The notes: a model not told the origin generated them from the sequence alone. Positions 24,157 through 33,647 are shown, numbered from the stretch's first letter. The stretch is DNA of 40,826 nucleotides from Gammaproteobacteria bacterium (GCA_026706665.1 JAPOYI010000223.1:1-40826), one strand, 5' to 3'. Numbers and translations are program-made.

Positions 24157-26778
24157 ATGCCCAGCAAGTACCCGTTTCGCCTGAACCCGCTCGTCGCAGC
24201 CATAGGCGCCGTCCTGGCCCCGCCCGCAACTGTCATCGCACAGGAGCAGGAAGACGAGACCGGAACAGAAACAGAAGCTAGAGACCTCGTCGAGGAGATC
24301 ATCGTCACGGCGCGCAAGCGCGACGAGAACATCCAGGACATTCCTTCCAGCGTGCAGGCGATCCGAGAGGACATGCTGAAACAGATCGGCGCATTGCATA
24401 TCGAAGACTACGCGCGCCTGATTCCGAGCATGACCTGGATCGAGTTCTCGCAGGCGGGCAGCAACTACGTCACCTTCCGGGGCATCACCACCGGCACCGA
24501 CGATTTCGTTGCCCAGGCGAGCGCCTCCGTCTACCTGGACGAGGTCTCGGTCACCCAGACCGGCGCACAGCCGAACGTGCGCACCATGGACATCAACCGC
24601 GTCGAGGCGCTGTCCGGCCCGCAGGGCACGCTCTACGGCGCCGCCGCGCAAGCCGGCACCCTGCGCGTCTACAGCAATCAACCGGATGCGACCCGGTTCG
24701 AGTCCAGCGTCGACACCAACTTCCGCAGCGGCCCGGAGAGCGCAATGAGCCACGCCGTCACCGGCGTACTGAACGTGCCGCTGGTGGAGGATGTATTCGC
24801 CATTCGTATCGCCGCCCAGACCGGCGAAGACGGCGGCTACATCGACAACGTCCTCGGGCACACGCCCGACGGCTGGTACGGCTCCTCGGTGAACAGCGGC
24901 GAACGCGCAGCATGGGGCTCGCTTGACAATTCTGCCGTCGTCGAGGACGACTGGAATTCCGTCGAATCACTCGCTACCAGGATCCAGGCCCGCTGGAACG
25001 TCAACGAAGACTGGTCGGTGACGCTCGGCCACAACTATTCCGTACAGGAAGCCCAAGGCGCCAACGACTACAACCCGTTCGTCGGTGACCTCGAAACCAT
25101 CGCGTTCAACAAGAACTATCGACAGGACGAGTGGGACCTGTTCTCCCTGACGCTCAGGGGCGACCTCGGTTTCGCCCAGTTCGTCTCCGCCACCAGCTTC
25201 TTCGACCGCCAGTACGATTACTCGCTCGACGGAACCGTCTACTTCAAGTACTACCACGCCTGGGGTTGCGAGAACCGTTCAGACACCTCCTACTACTATT
25301 GGCTCTGGGTCAACCCGGAGAACGGGCTGGCAGTCTACTACCCGCAGTACTGCATCATGCCCGGCGGTCCCGGTCAGCAGGGCGACTATCTCGGCGTCAT
25401 CGAAGGCCCCTCCTGGAACGACAAGTTCGCCCAGGAACTGCGCATCTCGAGCCAGGGCGACACGTTCGACTGGCTGCTCGGGTTCTATTACGAGGAGAGC
25501 AGCGACAACTGGGACTCGGTGTGGATGAAGTCCACCAGCCATAACTACCAGGACACGCTATCCCTGCGGTACTTCGAAGACCGCTACGGCATGTCGTTCC
25601 CCAATGCCGAGTACGCTTTCCTCTCGACCGACCGGACCAACTGGAAGCAGACCGCGGTGTTCGGCGAACTGATCTGGCATATCACGGACCAGTTGCACAT
25701 GACGGTGGGCGCCCGCCGGTTCCAGACCGAGAACGACAAGCAGTACCTCAAGTACCACGCCGCGTACACGGGACCCGACGGCAGGCAGGTCGGAGGCGCG
25801 CTGCAACCCATTTCCCAGCCCGGCACGGGCGGATTCGCGGCCGCGCACTCCGAGATCAGCGAGTTCGTGCCGAAGTTCACCCTGAGCTACGCCATCGACG
25901 ACGACAGGATGGTGTACGCGACCTACACCGAGGGCTTCCGGACCGGCGGCACGAACCGCAACAACGGCCGCGCCGACTGGTCGCGCACGTTCTTCCCGCA
26001 GGTCTTCGAGCCGGACGTCGTCGCCAACCATGAGATCGGCATCCGCACGCGCTCGGCGGACGGCAAGTTCCAGTTCAATGCCAGCGCGTTCTACATGGAC
26101 TGGCAGGACTTCCAGATCGAGGTCGTCGATCCGAGCGGGCAAAGCTGCACGCCGGAGGAACCCGTTCGCTGCGGCAACCCCTGGCTCAGAGTGGTGGGCA
26201 ACGTGGGCGATGCGCACACGTCCGGCGTCCAGGTGGACTTGGCATGGGTTCCCGCCGACGGCTGGGATATCGGCGCCAACGCCCAATGGCTCGAGGCGCA
26301 GTCGGACGAAGAGATCATCCTGAATGCAAGGCTGAATTCCCAAGGCACGCCGAGGGCCGTCGTTACCGAGGGACTCGACCTGCCCAACACGCCGGATCTG
26401 ACCGCGGCCGCCTGGGCCAGCTACACCTGGCCGGTGACGATCGTTCCGGGCGGGCAGATGACGCTGTCGACCAGCTATTCGTACCGGGGCGAGTCGACCA
26501 ACGTGTTCATTCCGGTGCCGGAGACCTCGGCGAACCCCTCGTTCACCAACGAGGCCTACCATTGGCTCGGCGCGCGGCTCGCGCTCTACGCGAGCGAGAG
26601 CGATTGGCAGATCGACGTGTTCGTCAACAACCTGACCAACGAGCGGGCGGACTACTGGCACGGCACCGGCAACTTCGAGTGGCAGTTCGCGCGGACGAAC
26701 GAGTACGAGCACTACCACAGGGTGTGGACGAACCGCCCGCGCGAATTCGGCGTCCGCTTCGCCAAGTGGTGGAGATAG
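24157..26778 (+). CDS. TonB-dependent outer-membrane receptor
   Basis: An 873 aa outer-membrane transporter energised by TonB. A signal peptide (LVAAIGAVLAPPATVIA) precedes a TonB-box-like and plug-domain start (VEEIIVTARKRDENIQDIP), with FRGITTG and VEALSGPQGTLYGAAAQ in the plug, then a 22-strand-type barrel ending in a C-terminal aromatic-rich strand (REFGVRFAKWWR). This plug type is common in the large receptor families of marine and plant-polymer-degrading proteobacteria with diverse substrates. A terminator follows, and paralogue A of the unknown family begins 90 bp downstream. Confidence 0.93.
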   Translation: MPSKYPFRLNPLVAAIGAVLAPPATVIAQEQEDETGTETEARDLVEEIIVTARKRDENIQDIPSSVQAIREDMLKQIGALHIEDYARLIPSMTWIEFSQAGSNYVTFRGITTGTDDFVAQASASVYLDEVSVTQTGAQPNVRTMDINRVEALSGPQGTLYGAAAQAGTLRVYSNQPDATRFESSVDTNFRSGPESAMSHAVTGVLNVPLVEDVFAIRIAAQTGEDGGYIDNVLGHTPDGWYGSSVNSGERAAWGSLDNSAVVEDDWNSVESLATRIQARWNVNEDWSVTLGHNYSVQEAQGANDYNPFVGDLETIAFNKNYRQDEWDLFSLTLRGDLGFAQFVSATSFFDRQYDYSLDGTVYFKYYHAWGCENRSDTSYYYWLWVNPENGLAVYYPQYCIMPGGPGQQGDYLGVIEGPSWNDKFAQELRISSQGDTFDWLLGFYYEESSDNWDSVWMKSTSHNYQDTLSLRYFEDRYGMSFPNAEYAFLSTDRTNWKQTAVFGELIWHITDQLHMTVGARRFQTENDKQYLKYHAAYTGPDGRQVGGALQPISQPGTGGFAAAHSEISEFVPKFTLSYAIDDDRMVYATYTEGFRTGGTNRNNGRADWSRTFFPQVFEPDVVANHEIGIRTRSADGKFQFNASAFYMDWQDFQIEVVDPSGQSCTPEEPVRCGNPWLRVVGNVGDAHTSGVQVDLAWVPADGWDIGANAQWLEAQSDEEIILNARLNSQGTPRAVVTEGLDLPNTPDLTAAAWASYTWPVTIVPGGQMTLSTSYSYRGESTNVFIPVPETSANPSFTNEAYHWLGARLALYASESDWQIDVFVNNLTNERADYWHGTGNFEWQFARTNEYEHYHRVWTNRPREFGVRFAKWWR

Positions 26779-26796
26779 TCGACCGAGATTCCTGAC

Positions 26797-26830
26797 TGAA
26801 AGGGAAAGCCCGCTCTGGCGGGATTTTTCC
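26797..26830 (+). terminator. Rho-independent terminator after the TonB receptor gene
   Basis: CCCGC (26809-26813) and GCGGG (26818-26822) form a stem with loop TCTG. A T run (26824-26828) follows, and flanking AGGGAAA/TTTTTCCT extends the stem. Confidence 0.75.
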
Positions 26831-26868
26831 TTTCGCAAGAACGAAAACGCCAGCCTGAAATACGCGGC

Positions 26869-27846
26869 ATGAATTCTCCTCGCACCCTTCGGTGTGGCTC
26901 GTTCACCCGCCGAAGAGTGCTCGGCGGGATGGTCGCCGTGGGCGTGGCCGTAAATCCGATCCTGTCCAGGATGGCGAGCGCCGCACAAGGCGGCAGTTCC
27001 GTACGGATGCAGGCGAGGATGTTCTTCGAACCCCACATCCCCAGCGCGTTGCGGCGGGCGCTGCAATACGCGGGAGACGACGGGTTCGTCGCGTCCATGC
27101 CCCAGCTCCTGCATGCCCGGACTCACGCGCCCTACGACAACATCATCTGGAATACCTGGTTCACCGCAAACTCCGAGGAGAGCGTGGTGCGGACAGCGCA
27201 GGGAAACCACGTGGTCGTCGCTGTCCACGGCGGCGGCATCCTGGCCTCGCCGGAACGGATGGAACGCAGTCTGCATGCGGACCTCGACCGTCACAATCCG
27301 GAGGGGATCACGGGACAGACCGCCATGAAGATCTCCGCAGAGGAAGCCCGGAACGTGCTCGAAGGCCGGCTGCCCGACGGTACCCGGATACCGGTGTACC
27401 CGTTCGAGGAGTTCCGGCGCGGTATCGGGGACCTGCCGGGGCGCTACGGCGTCATCCTCGATTTCGAGCTGGCGCGGCAGGCCAAGCGCGGCTACGAGCG
27501 CTTCGAGGTCCTGAAAATCGAACCCAACATGATCGTGCGCGCCGGCGGTGTCGAGCCGCTCGCCCGCTATCTCGACCGATTCCAGGCCCGTCACGACACC
27601 AAGCTGATGGGCAACTGGCATCCATACAACCGCATCGATCCCGATCAGCCGCAGGTACGCATACCGTTCCTCGCCGGCAACAGGGGCGGTGTCGGCAGCG
27701 AGGGCAACGACCAGGGGCTCGGTTGGGGCTACGACGCGGAGTACGGCATGGGCGGCGATGCGAGCACCGTCGGCATGGCGCGCTACGTCGCCGTCGCGCC
27801 GAGGAATGTCGCGACCAGCCTGCGGGATCTGGACTTCGAGCTTTAG
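26869..27846 (+). CDS. Unknown four-copy family, paralogue A (Tat-exported)
   Basis: A 325 aa protein of a family I do not recognise, with three more copies in this window (B, C, D). Only this copy has an N-terminal twin-arginine signal (TRRRVLGGMVAVGVAV, residues 13-28), so it should be exported folded, perhaps with a cofactor. Conserved blocks are ALRRAL (60-65), GFVAS.P.LLHAR (72-84), WNTWF (94-98), HGGGI.ASPER (120-130), RAGG (224-227), GNWHPYNR (248-255) and ARYVAVAP (304-311). The gene stands between the TonB receptor and the hairpin repeat. HGGG recalls hormone-sensitive-lipase-type hydrolases, but no GxSxG elbow is present. Confidence 0.85.
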   Translation: MNSPRTLRCGSFTRRRVLGGMVAVGVAVNPILSRMASAAQGGSSVRMQARMFFEPHIPSALRRALQYAGDDGFVASMPQLLHARTHAPYDNIIWNTWFTANSEESVVRTAQGNHVVVAVHGGGILASPERMERSLHADLDRHNPEGITGQTAMKISAEEARNVLEGRLPDGTRIPVYPFEEFRRGIGDLPGRYGVILDFELARQAKRGYERFEVLKIEPNMIVRAGGVEPLARYLDRFQARHDTKLMGNWHPYNRIDPDQPQVRIPFLAGNRGGVGSEGNDQGLGWGYDAEYGMGGDASTVGMARYVAVAPRNVATSLRDLDFEL

Positions 27847-27898
27847 CGCCATGAAATCCGTCGCCCTGACGGGCACCGTGTTTCACCCCCCGCCCAAG
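27844..27898. repeat. Hairpin repeat at gene 3' end, copy 2
   Basis: Starts at the stop codon of paralogue A with TAGCGCCATGAAATCCG and ends TTTCACCCCCCGCCCA. TGAAA/TTTCA outer arms and GCCC/GGGC inner arms are conserved with the copy at 2573-2626, while the loop differs (TGAC instead of TTC). It lies between genes that converge. Confidence 0.6.
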
Positions 27899-27987
27899 CC
27901 CACTGATTCGCCCATCCCACCCGTCCCGGGTCCTGCGCCTTGGTCAGCACTTACGTGCCGTTCTACGGCGCAAACCCCTGGCTTGAC

Positions 27988-29022
27988 TCAAAACTCCTTC
28001 GCGAAGTCGACATTGTCCTTGACGAGTTTCTCGTCGCTGCCCAGGGCGTAGTGCTTCGACATGTCCGGCGAATAGCGGCTCGCGGGCGGACTCTTGCCCA
28101 GCGCCTCTGCCATCGCGCGGATGTGGTGCGGCCCGGCGCCGCAACATACGCCCTGGTAGTTCACGCCCAGCGCCCAGGCCTTCCTGGCGAACTCGGCGAT
28201 CTCGTAGCGATTGCAGGCCAGGTTGTCGAGCGCGGTGGGGAAGGCAAGGTCGGGAATGCAGTCGCAACCCTCATCGGTCAGCGCCTGGAAATTCACCGCG
28301 TCCGGGGTCGTGCGATACGGGACCGGGAGCGCGGCTAGCGGGCCATCCACCTCGCTCGCGATGTCTTCCAGCAGCGGCAACATGGTCCAGGGACCCCGGA
28401 TGCAGTTCAGTCCGACCACGTCCGCTCCCGCGTCCCGAAGCCTGCGGCACGCCTCGGGAACAGTGTATTCGTCCCTCAAGCCCTCGCGGTGCACCGCCAG
28501 CGTGATCACCGAGATCGCGCCGGCTTCCCGGATGACGTCCAAGGCCAGCAAGGCTTCCTGGTAGAAGGAGAAGGTCTCGCCAATGATGAAGTCCACGCCA
28601 GCTTCCGCTGCCCAGCCCACCTGCTCCTCGAACATGGCACGGGACTCTTTCCTGCTGCCGGCGTCGTCGGGCAGAAACACGTTGGTGTTGCAGATGTTGC
28701 CCGCCACCAGCGCGTCGCCCTCCGCCGCGACCTCCCGGGCAAGCTGCAACGCCCGGCGGTTGATTTCCTCCAGGTCGCCCTCGCGCCCGACGATCCTCAG
28801 CTTGTCTCGATGCGCGTAGTAGGTGAGCGCCTCGATCACGTCCGACCCGGCGTACATGAACTCCCGGTGCAACTCGGTGACGGCGTGGGGATGGTCCAGA
28901 ACCACCTCCGGAACGTAGGCGCCCGCCTGCACATATCCCCGCCGCTCCATTTCGAAGACATACCCCTCGGCGCAGATCACCGGGCCTTCTTCGAGACACT
29001 CCAAGAGATTGCGTGATGCCAT
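27988..29022 (-). CDS. Betaine-homocysteine S-methyltransferase-like enzyme
   Basis: A zinc-dependent homocysteine methyltransferase (344 aa) that would move a methyl group from a betaine, S-methylmethionine or similar donor to homocysteine. Zinc ligands are C207 in GLNCIRG and the pair C293-C294 in GVCCGAGPHH. The N-terminal barrel strand (GPVICAEGYVFEMERRGY) is typical of the BHMT branch. The ATG at 29022 has GGAG upstream and lies 12 bp after the permease stop, so the two genes share an operon. The donor is not decided by sequence, but a methylated amine fits the neighbouring transporter and N-methyltransferase. Confidence 0.85.
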   Translation of the reverse strand: MASRNLLECLEEGPVICAEGYVFEMERRGYVQAGAYVPEVVLDHPHAVTELHREFMYAGSDVIEALTYYAHRDKLRIVGREGDLEEINRRALQLAREVAAEGDALVAGNICNTNVFLPDDAGSRKESRAMFEEQVGWAAEAGVDFIIGETFSFYQEALLALDVIREAGAISVITLAVHREGLRDEYTVPEACRRLRDAGADVVGLNCIRGPWTMLPLLEDIASEVDGPLAALPVPYRTTPDAVNFQALTDEGCDCIPDLAFPTALDNLACNRYEIAEFARKAWALGVNYQGVCCGAGPHHIRAMAEALGKSPPASRYSPDMSKHYALGSDEKLVKDNVDFAKEF

Positions 29023-29034
29023 CGTCGTTCTCCT

Positions 29035-30744
29035 TCAGATGATGCCATCGCCCGTTTCCTTTGTACCCATGCGGCGCAACCATTCCGCCGCGCCGATCAG
29101 AAGCACCGTGCCAAGGAAGATGCAGGACCCGAGCGCCAGGACTGTCGGCAGTGTCTGCGGAAACCGGACCTGTGTCCACATGAAAACCGGAAGCGTGACC
29201 GAGTTGCCGCCCAGGAACAGGGCAAACAGGAATTCGTCGAACGAGGTGGTGAACGTCAGCAGGAACGCCGCGCCCACTCCGGGCAGAATGAGCGGGAAAG
29301 TCACGCGCCAGAACGTCATCCAGGCGTTCTCGCCCAGGTCGAGGGCCGATTCCTCGAGGCTCTTCGCAAAACCCTCGAGCCGCGCGCGAACGACCAGCGT
29401 CGCGAAGGGCACGGTGGCGACCACATGCGCGACCCCGATGGTCCAGAGCGACAGCGGAATACCCATGGCCAGCATCAGCACCATGAGGCCGACGGCCAGG
29501 ATGATGCCGGGCATGACCATCGGCAGCATGATGAATCCCAGCGCCAGCCCCTGACCCGGAAGCCGGTACCGCGTCAACGCCCTGGCACCGATCGTCGCGA
29601 GTGTCGTCGTCACGAGTGCAACCGACAGCGCGAGTCGCAGGCTGTTGCCGAGCGCTTCCAGCAGTCCCGGCGTACCCGGGATCCCCGCGTACCACTTGAG
29701 CGTGAATTCCTTCAGCGGCAGCACCATCTGCACGCTGTCGTTGAAGGAGAAGATCGGCAGCATCAGGGACGGGATGTAGAGAAACAGGAGATAGAGCACC
29801 ATGTAGATGTGCAGCACGCCGAAACGCTGCCGTTCGCTGGTGGGCGGTGACCTGGTCGAGGCCGCGGACTCCATCTCGCGCCTGCGGACGGTTCCCAACT
29901 GCGCGAGCCAGATGAACGTCACAACGATGAGGGTGATCGCCAGCATCATCATGATCGTCAGCGCCGCGCCGAGCGGCCAGTTGTAGGCGGGGCCGAACTG
30001 GGCCGCGATGATCTGGCCGAACATCATGCCCTTCGGGCCGCCGACCATCATGGGCGTGATGTAGTCGCCGACCGTGGGGATGAACTGGATCACCGCCGCG
30101 ACGATGACCCCGGGCATCGACAGCGGCAGCGTAACCCGGAAGAAGGTTCTCGCCGGGCTTTCGCCAAGATCGGCAGCAGCCTCGAGCAGGGAGCGGTCGA
30201 TCTTCGAGAGGGACACGTAGATGGGCAGGATCGCAAAGGCAGCCCACGCGTGGGCAAGGGTGAGGATCACCGCGAATCGGCTGTAAAGCAGGAACTCGAG
30301 CGGACTATCGAGAAGACCCACGTCCATGAGAGTGGAGTTGATGACGCCGCTATTGCCCAGCATGATCTTCCAGGCAAGCACCCGCAGCAGGTAGCTCGTC
30401 AGGAACGGAAGACTGATCAGGATCAGCCACGCAAGCTGGTTCTTCCTGACCTTGAATGCCAGGAAGTAGGCGACCGGATACGCCAGCAATACGGTGATGA
30501 GCGTCACCGTCGCCGACATCCGGACCGACCGCCAGAGCAGCTTGCCGTAGACCCACTTGTCGAAGAAAGTCTCGTAGTTGGCGAGCGTGAACGTCCGGAC
30601 GATGTGGACGTATTCCTGGGACCAGAAACTGTAGACGACGAGGGTGAAGACTGGCACCGCCAGTGCGCAGACCATGATCGTGAGCGTTGGCGACAGCTGC
30701 GCGTAGCCGCGCAGCCACTCGTGCCTGAGGAGAAGCGCCCTCAT
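29035..30744 (-). CDS. Fused PotB-PotC ABC permease (spermidine/putrescine or betaine-like)
   Basis: A single 569 aa inner-membrane protein that contains both permease subunits of a polyamine-type ABC importer. The first half (about 1-280) has a PotB-like layout with the EAA loop EAAADLGESPARTFFRVTLP. A charged linker follows (TVRRREMESAASTRS), then a PotC-like half with the second EAA loop EESALDLGENAWMTFWRVTFP. PotB and PotC are normally separate proteins; I see no internal stop or frameshift. Start ATG 30744 precedes the first transmembrane helix, and 30801 is possible. The solute-binding protein is at 31794 and the ATPase at 35747. Confidence 0.88.
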   Translation of the reverse strand: MRALLLRHEWLRGYAQLSPTLTIMVCALAVPVFTLVVYSFWSQEYVHIVRTFTLANYETFFDKWVYGKLLWRSVRMSATVTLITVLLAYPVAYFLAFKVRKNQLAWLILISLPFLTSYLLRVLAWKIMLGNSGVINSTLMDVGLLDSPLEFLLYSRFAVILTLAHAWAAFAILPIYVSLSKIDRSLLEAAADLGESPARTFFRVTLPLSMPGVIVAAVIQFIPTVGDYITPMMVGGPKGMMFGQIIAAQFGPAYNWPLGAALTIMMMLAITLIVVTFIWLAQLGTVRRREMESAASTRSPPTSERQRFGVLHIYMVLYLLFLYIPSLMLPIFSFNDSVQMVLPLKEFTLKWYAGIPGTPGLLEALGNSLRLALSVALVTTTLATIGARALTRYRLPGQGLALGFIMLPMVMPGIILAVGLMVLMLAMGIPLSLWTIGVAHVVATVPFATLVVRARLEGFAKSLEESALDLGENAWMTFWRVTFPLILPGVGAAFLLTFTTSFDEFLFALFLGGNSVTLPVFMWTQVRFPQTLPTVLALGSCIFLGTVLLIGAAEWLRRMGTKETGDGII

Positions 30745-30917
30745 CGTCAAACGGGGAAGTCCTGGTGTGGTGCGCCCGCAAACTGCCACGGTTGTTGACA
30801 CCGCGCAATTCGGTCACGCAATCTTGCGGCTTCGCGGCGCTCGACGCGCCTCCCCCATCGCCGTCCGCCATTGCGGAAACGGCGAATCGCAAGGCCTGAC
30901 CCAAGGACCAGATCCCC

Positions 30918-31775
30918 ATGACAGATATCAGGATGGAAGCGGAGATCATCTTCGAACCCCACGTCCCGAGGGCGCTCCGGCGTGCGCTGGACTATGCGGG
31001 AGAGGACGGGTTCGTCGCCTCGTTGCCGGAGTTGCTGCATGCAAGAACGCACGCCTCGTACGACAACATCATCTGGAACACCTGGTTCACGTCCTATACG
31101 GAGGAAAGCGTCGTCACGACGCGCCAAGGAAACCGCGTCGTCGTGGTCGTACACGGCGGCGGCATATTCGCCTCCCCGGAGCGTTTCGAGCGCGTATACC
31201 GAGCACCCGTCAGCCGGGACGGCGAGGAAGGGTTCACGGGGCAATACGCCGGCAAGATCACGCAACGCGAAGCCGGCGACATCCTGAACGGCGTCCGCCC
31301 GGACCGCACCGAGTTTCCCGTCTACCCGTTCGAAGAGTTCAAGCGCGGCATCACCGACCTGCCGCTACGCTACGGTGTCATCCTCGACTTCGAGATGGCG
31401 AGAAAGTCGCTCAGGGGCTACGAAGACTTCGAAGTCCTGAAGGACGAGCCGAACCTGATCGCCCGGGCTGGCGGCGTCGAACCGAACGCTGCCTATCTCG
31501 ACAAGTTTCGGGATCGCCACAACACGAAACTGATGGGCAACTGGCACCCCTATAACCGGATCGACCCCGATCAGCCCCAGACGCGTATCGTCTTCCTGGC
31601 CGGCAACAGGGGCGGGATCTTCTCCCAGGGCGACGATCCGGAGGAGTGGGGATACGACGAGGAATACGGCATCGGCGGCGACGCCTGCATCCACAACATG
31701 GCGCGCTACATCGCGGTCGCGCCGAGAGACGTGTCGACGAGCTTGAGGAATCTCGAGTTCGAGCCCTCCCGGTAA
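30918..31775 (+). CDS. Unknown four-copy family, paralogue B
   Basis: A 285 aa protein homologous along its length to A, C and D, with no signal peptide or membrane segment, so cytoplasmic. Conserved blocks: ALRRALDYAGEDGFVAS (19-35), WNTWF (53-57), HGGGIFASPER (79-89), DLPLRYGVILDFEMAR (147-162), ARAGGVE (182-188), GNWHPYNRIDPDQPQ (207-221) and MARYIAVAPRD (261-271). Invariant histidines (LLHAR, HGGG, WH) and the dense conservation suggest an enzyme. It is the first gene of a plus-strand operon, 18 bp before the binding-protein gene, and lies divergent from the permease. Confidence 0.85.
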   Translation: MTDIRMEAEIIFEPHVPRALRRALDYAGEDGFVASLPELLHARTHASYDNIIWNTWFTSYTEESVVTTRQGNRVVVVVHGGGIFASPERFERVYRAPVSRDGEEGFTGQYAGKITQREAGDILNGVRPDRTEFPVYPFEEFKRGITDLPLRYGVILDFEMARKSLRGYEDFEVLKDEPNLIARAGGVEPNAAYLDKFRDRHNTKLMGNWHPYNRIDPDQPQTRIVFLAGNRGGIFSQGDDPEEWGYDEEYGIGGDACIHNMARYIAVAPRDVSTSLRNLEFEPSR

Positions 31776-31793
31776 CCTCGGCGACAAGGTGGC

Positions 31794-32849
31794 ATGAAGC
31801 TCGCCAAACGGAGTGCGCAGCTACTGGCCGCGGCGGTCCTCGCCACGGTCCCGCATGCCGTTGCCGAATCGACGGTCGACCTCTCGTTGCTGGAGTGGAA
31901 AGGGTACGAGAATCCCCTGTTCCATCCGGAATACACCACCCGCTACGGCGGGGAGCCCAGGATGGCGTTCTTCGCCCAGGAAGAGGACGCACTGCAACGC
32001 ATGCGCAACGGTTACCCGGTCGACCTGGTGCACTTCTGTACCAGCATGACCGCCATGGCTCGGGATGCGGGCGTGATTGAGCCCCTGGACACCGACCGCA
32101 TCCCGCGCTGGGACGAGATCATTCCGACCCTGCTCGATGTCGAAGGCATCCAGGCCAACGGCGAATACTGGCTCGCGCCCTGGGACTGGGGCTATTCGAC
32201 GGTTGCCTACAACCCCGAGACAATCGACGTGGAGGATCCCACCTACGACATCTTCGTCGACCCCCGGTTCAGGGGAAGAACCGCCCTCCCCGAGTCCATC
32301 GGCGTAAATGTCTTCATCGCCGGCATCATCGGCGGTTGGAACAACCCGCTGGACCCGACCGAAGAGGAGATGGAGTCCGCGAGCGGGATCTTCACAAGAA
32401 TGCTGCAGAACGCCCGGTTCATCTGGACCGACAGCACGCAGCTCGAGCAGGCATGGGCGGCGGGGGACGTCGGCATCTCCTATGTCTACGGCAGCGCCAC
32501 GCGCAGAATGAAAAAGGAAGGTCTGCCGAACGTCGTCGTCGAACCCCTGATGATGTGGATATGCGGACTCTCCCTGGCGACCGACAGGCCGGGCTCGACG
32601 GACCAGGCCTACGACTACATCAACGCCATGCTCGATCCGGCCGGAGGCGCCGCCCTGTTCGATGTCTACGGGTATGGCCACGCCAATGCCAGGACCAACG
32701 ACCTGATAGGTCCGGAACGGCTCGCCGGGACCGGCCTCGACGATCCGGTGGAGCTGTTTTCGCGCGGCATCTTCATGGCCGCCATCCCGCCGGTGAAGCG
32801 CGCCAGGCTGTATCAGCTCTGGTTCGAAGCCCAGGCCGGCCTCGACTAG
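31794..32849 (+). CDS. Polyamine-type extracellular solute-binding protein (PotD-like)
   Basis: Periplasmic binding protein (351 aa) of the ABC importer whose permease and ATPase flank this operon. The signal peptide is KRSAQLLAAAVLATVPHAVA. The mature N-terminus (LSLLEWKGYENPLFHPEY) and the lobes (NGYPVDLVHFCTSM, LAPWDWGYSTVAYNPE) follow the PotD/type-2 binding-protein pattern. Aromatic residues that form the cation-binding pocket in PotD are plentiful (W, Y, F), but the ligand could be a polyamine, a betaine or another cationic amine. It lies between paralogue B and the methyltransferase at operon spacing. Confidence 0.88.
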   Translation: MKLAKRSAQLLAAAVLATVPHAVAESTVDLSLLEWKGYENPLFHPEYTTRYGGEPRMAFFAQEEDALQRMRNGYPVDLVHFCTSMTAMARDAGVIEPLDTDRIPRWDEIIPTLLDVEGIQANGEYWLAPWDWGYSTVAYNPETIDVEDPTYDIFVDPRFRGRTALPESIGVNVFIAGIIGGWNNPLDPTEEEMESASGIFTRMLQNARFIWTDSTQLEQAWAAGDVGISYVYGSATRRMKKEGLPNVVVEPLMMWICGLSLATDRPGSTDQAYDYINAMLDPAGGAALFDVYGYGHANARTNDLIGPERLAGTGLDDPVELFSRGIFMAAIPPVKRARLYQLWFEAQAGLD

Positions 32850-32861
32850 GGGGAGTCAACA

Positions 32862-33638
32862 GTGTCCGAGTCCGTCTCCGGCTTCTACGACGCGCTGAGC
32901 CCCTTCTACCATGACAACATGGGTTGGGACTGGGACGCGGCCATGCGCGAGGAAGGCGCGATACTGGGCCGGTTTCTCAGCGCACGGATGGGGGACGGTG
33001 AGCCGCGCAACCTGCTCGACTGCGCTTGCGGAATCGGGACCCAGGCAATCGGCCTCGCCTTGCAGGGACATCGCGTGCATGCCACCGACCTCAGTGCCGT
33101 GTCCGTCGACTGCGCCCGGCGGGAGGCGTCCCGCATCGGCGTGGACATGACGTTCGGCGTCGCCGATTTCCGGGACCTCGGCGCGTCGGTCGCAGACACC
33201 TTCGATGTCGTCGTTGCCTGCGACAACTCCATCGCGCACTGCCTATCCGACGGGGATCTCGCGACCGCCGTGGCCAGCATGAAGTCGAGGCTCGTGCCCG
33301 GCGGCGTGCTGCTGCTCAGCATTCGCGATTACGCCGCGCTGGTCGAAGCGCGGCCCCGCTTCAACAACCAGCACGCGCAGGACAGGCCGGACGGACGCCG
33401 CGTGGTCTTCCAGCTATGGGACTGGGCGGACGACGGGCACTCCTATGTCATGCACCAGTACCTCATCAGGCAGGACGGCAACGGCACCCACACGCATCAC
33501 TTCGAGACGAAGCTGCGCGCCCTGCTGCGCGACGAGCTCATCGCCGCACTCCGACAGGCGGGATACGCGGACATCCGCTGGCGCCTGCCCGAAGAGAGCG
33601 GCTACTACCAGCCGATCGTCACGGCCCTCAACGCTTAG
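32862..33638 (+). CDS. SAM-dependent methyltransferase, glycine/sarcosine N-methyltransferase-like
   Basis: A class I methyltransferase of 258 aa, GTG start with a GGGGGAG ribosome-binding site. SAM motif I is LLDCACGIGTQAIGLA, and ATDLSAVSV and VVVACDNSIAHCL follow. The opening FYDALSPFYHDNMGWDWD matches bacterial glycine/sarcosine (dimethylglycine) methyltransferases that build glycine betaine stepwise. With the betaine-homocysteine-type enzyme in the divergent operon, both making and removing N-methyl groups could be encoded here. Only 12 bp from the binding-protein gene and 9 bp from paralogue C. Confidence 0.85.
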   Translation: MSESVSGFYDALSPFYHDNMGWDWDAAMREEGAILGRFLSARMGDGEPRNLLDCACGIGTQAIGLALQGHRVHATDLSAVSVDCARREASRIGVDMTFGVADFRDLGASVADTFDVVVACDNSIAHCLSDGDLATAVASMKSRLVPGGVLLLSIRDYAALVEARPRFNNQHAQDRPDGRRVVFQLWDWADDGHSYVMHQYLIRQDGNGTHTHHFETKLRALLRDELIAALRQAGYADIRWRLPEESGYYQPIVTALNA

Positions 33639-33647
33639 GAGCAAGCA

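Noticed and set aside
27226-27238. HGGG in the four paralogues as the oxyanion motif of an alpha/beta hydrolase
   Set aside because: None of the four has a GxSxG nucleophile elbow or the rest of the hydrolase order, so HGGG is probably coincidental.
25558-27876. Very long minus-strand open frame (about 770 codons)
   Set aside because: It is antisense to the TonB receptor and paralogue A, is rich in Arg, Val, His and Gly, and shows no family motifs. It is a high-GC shadow.
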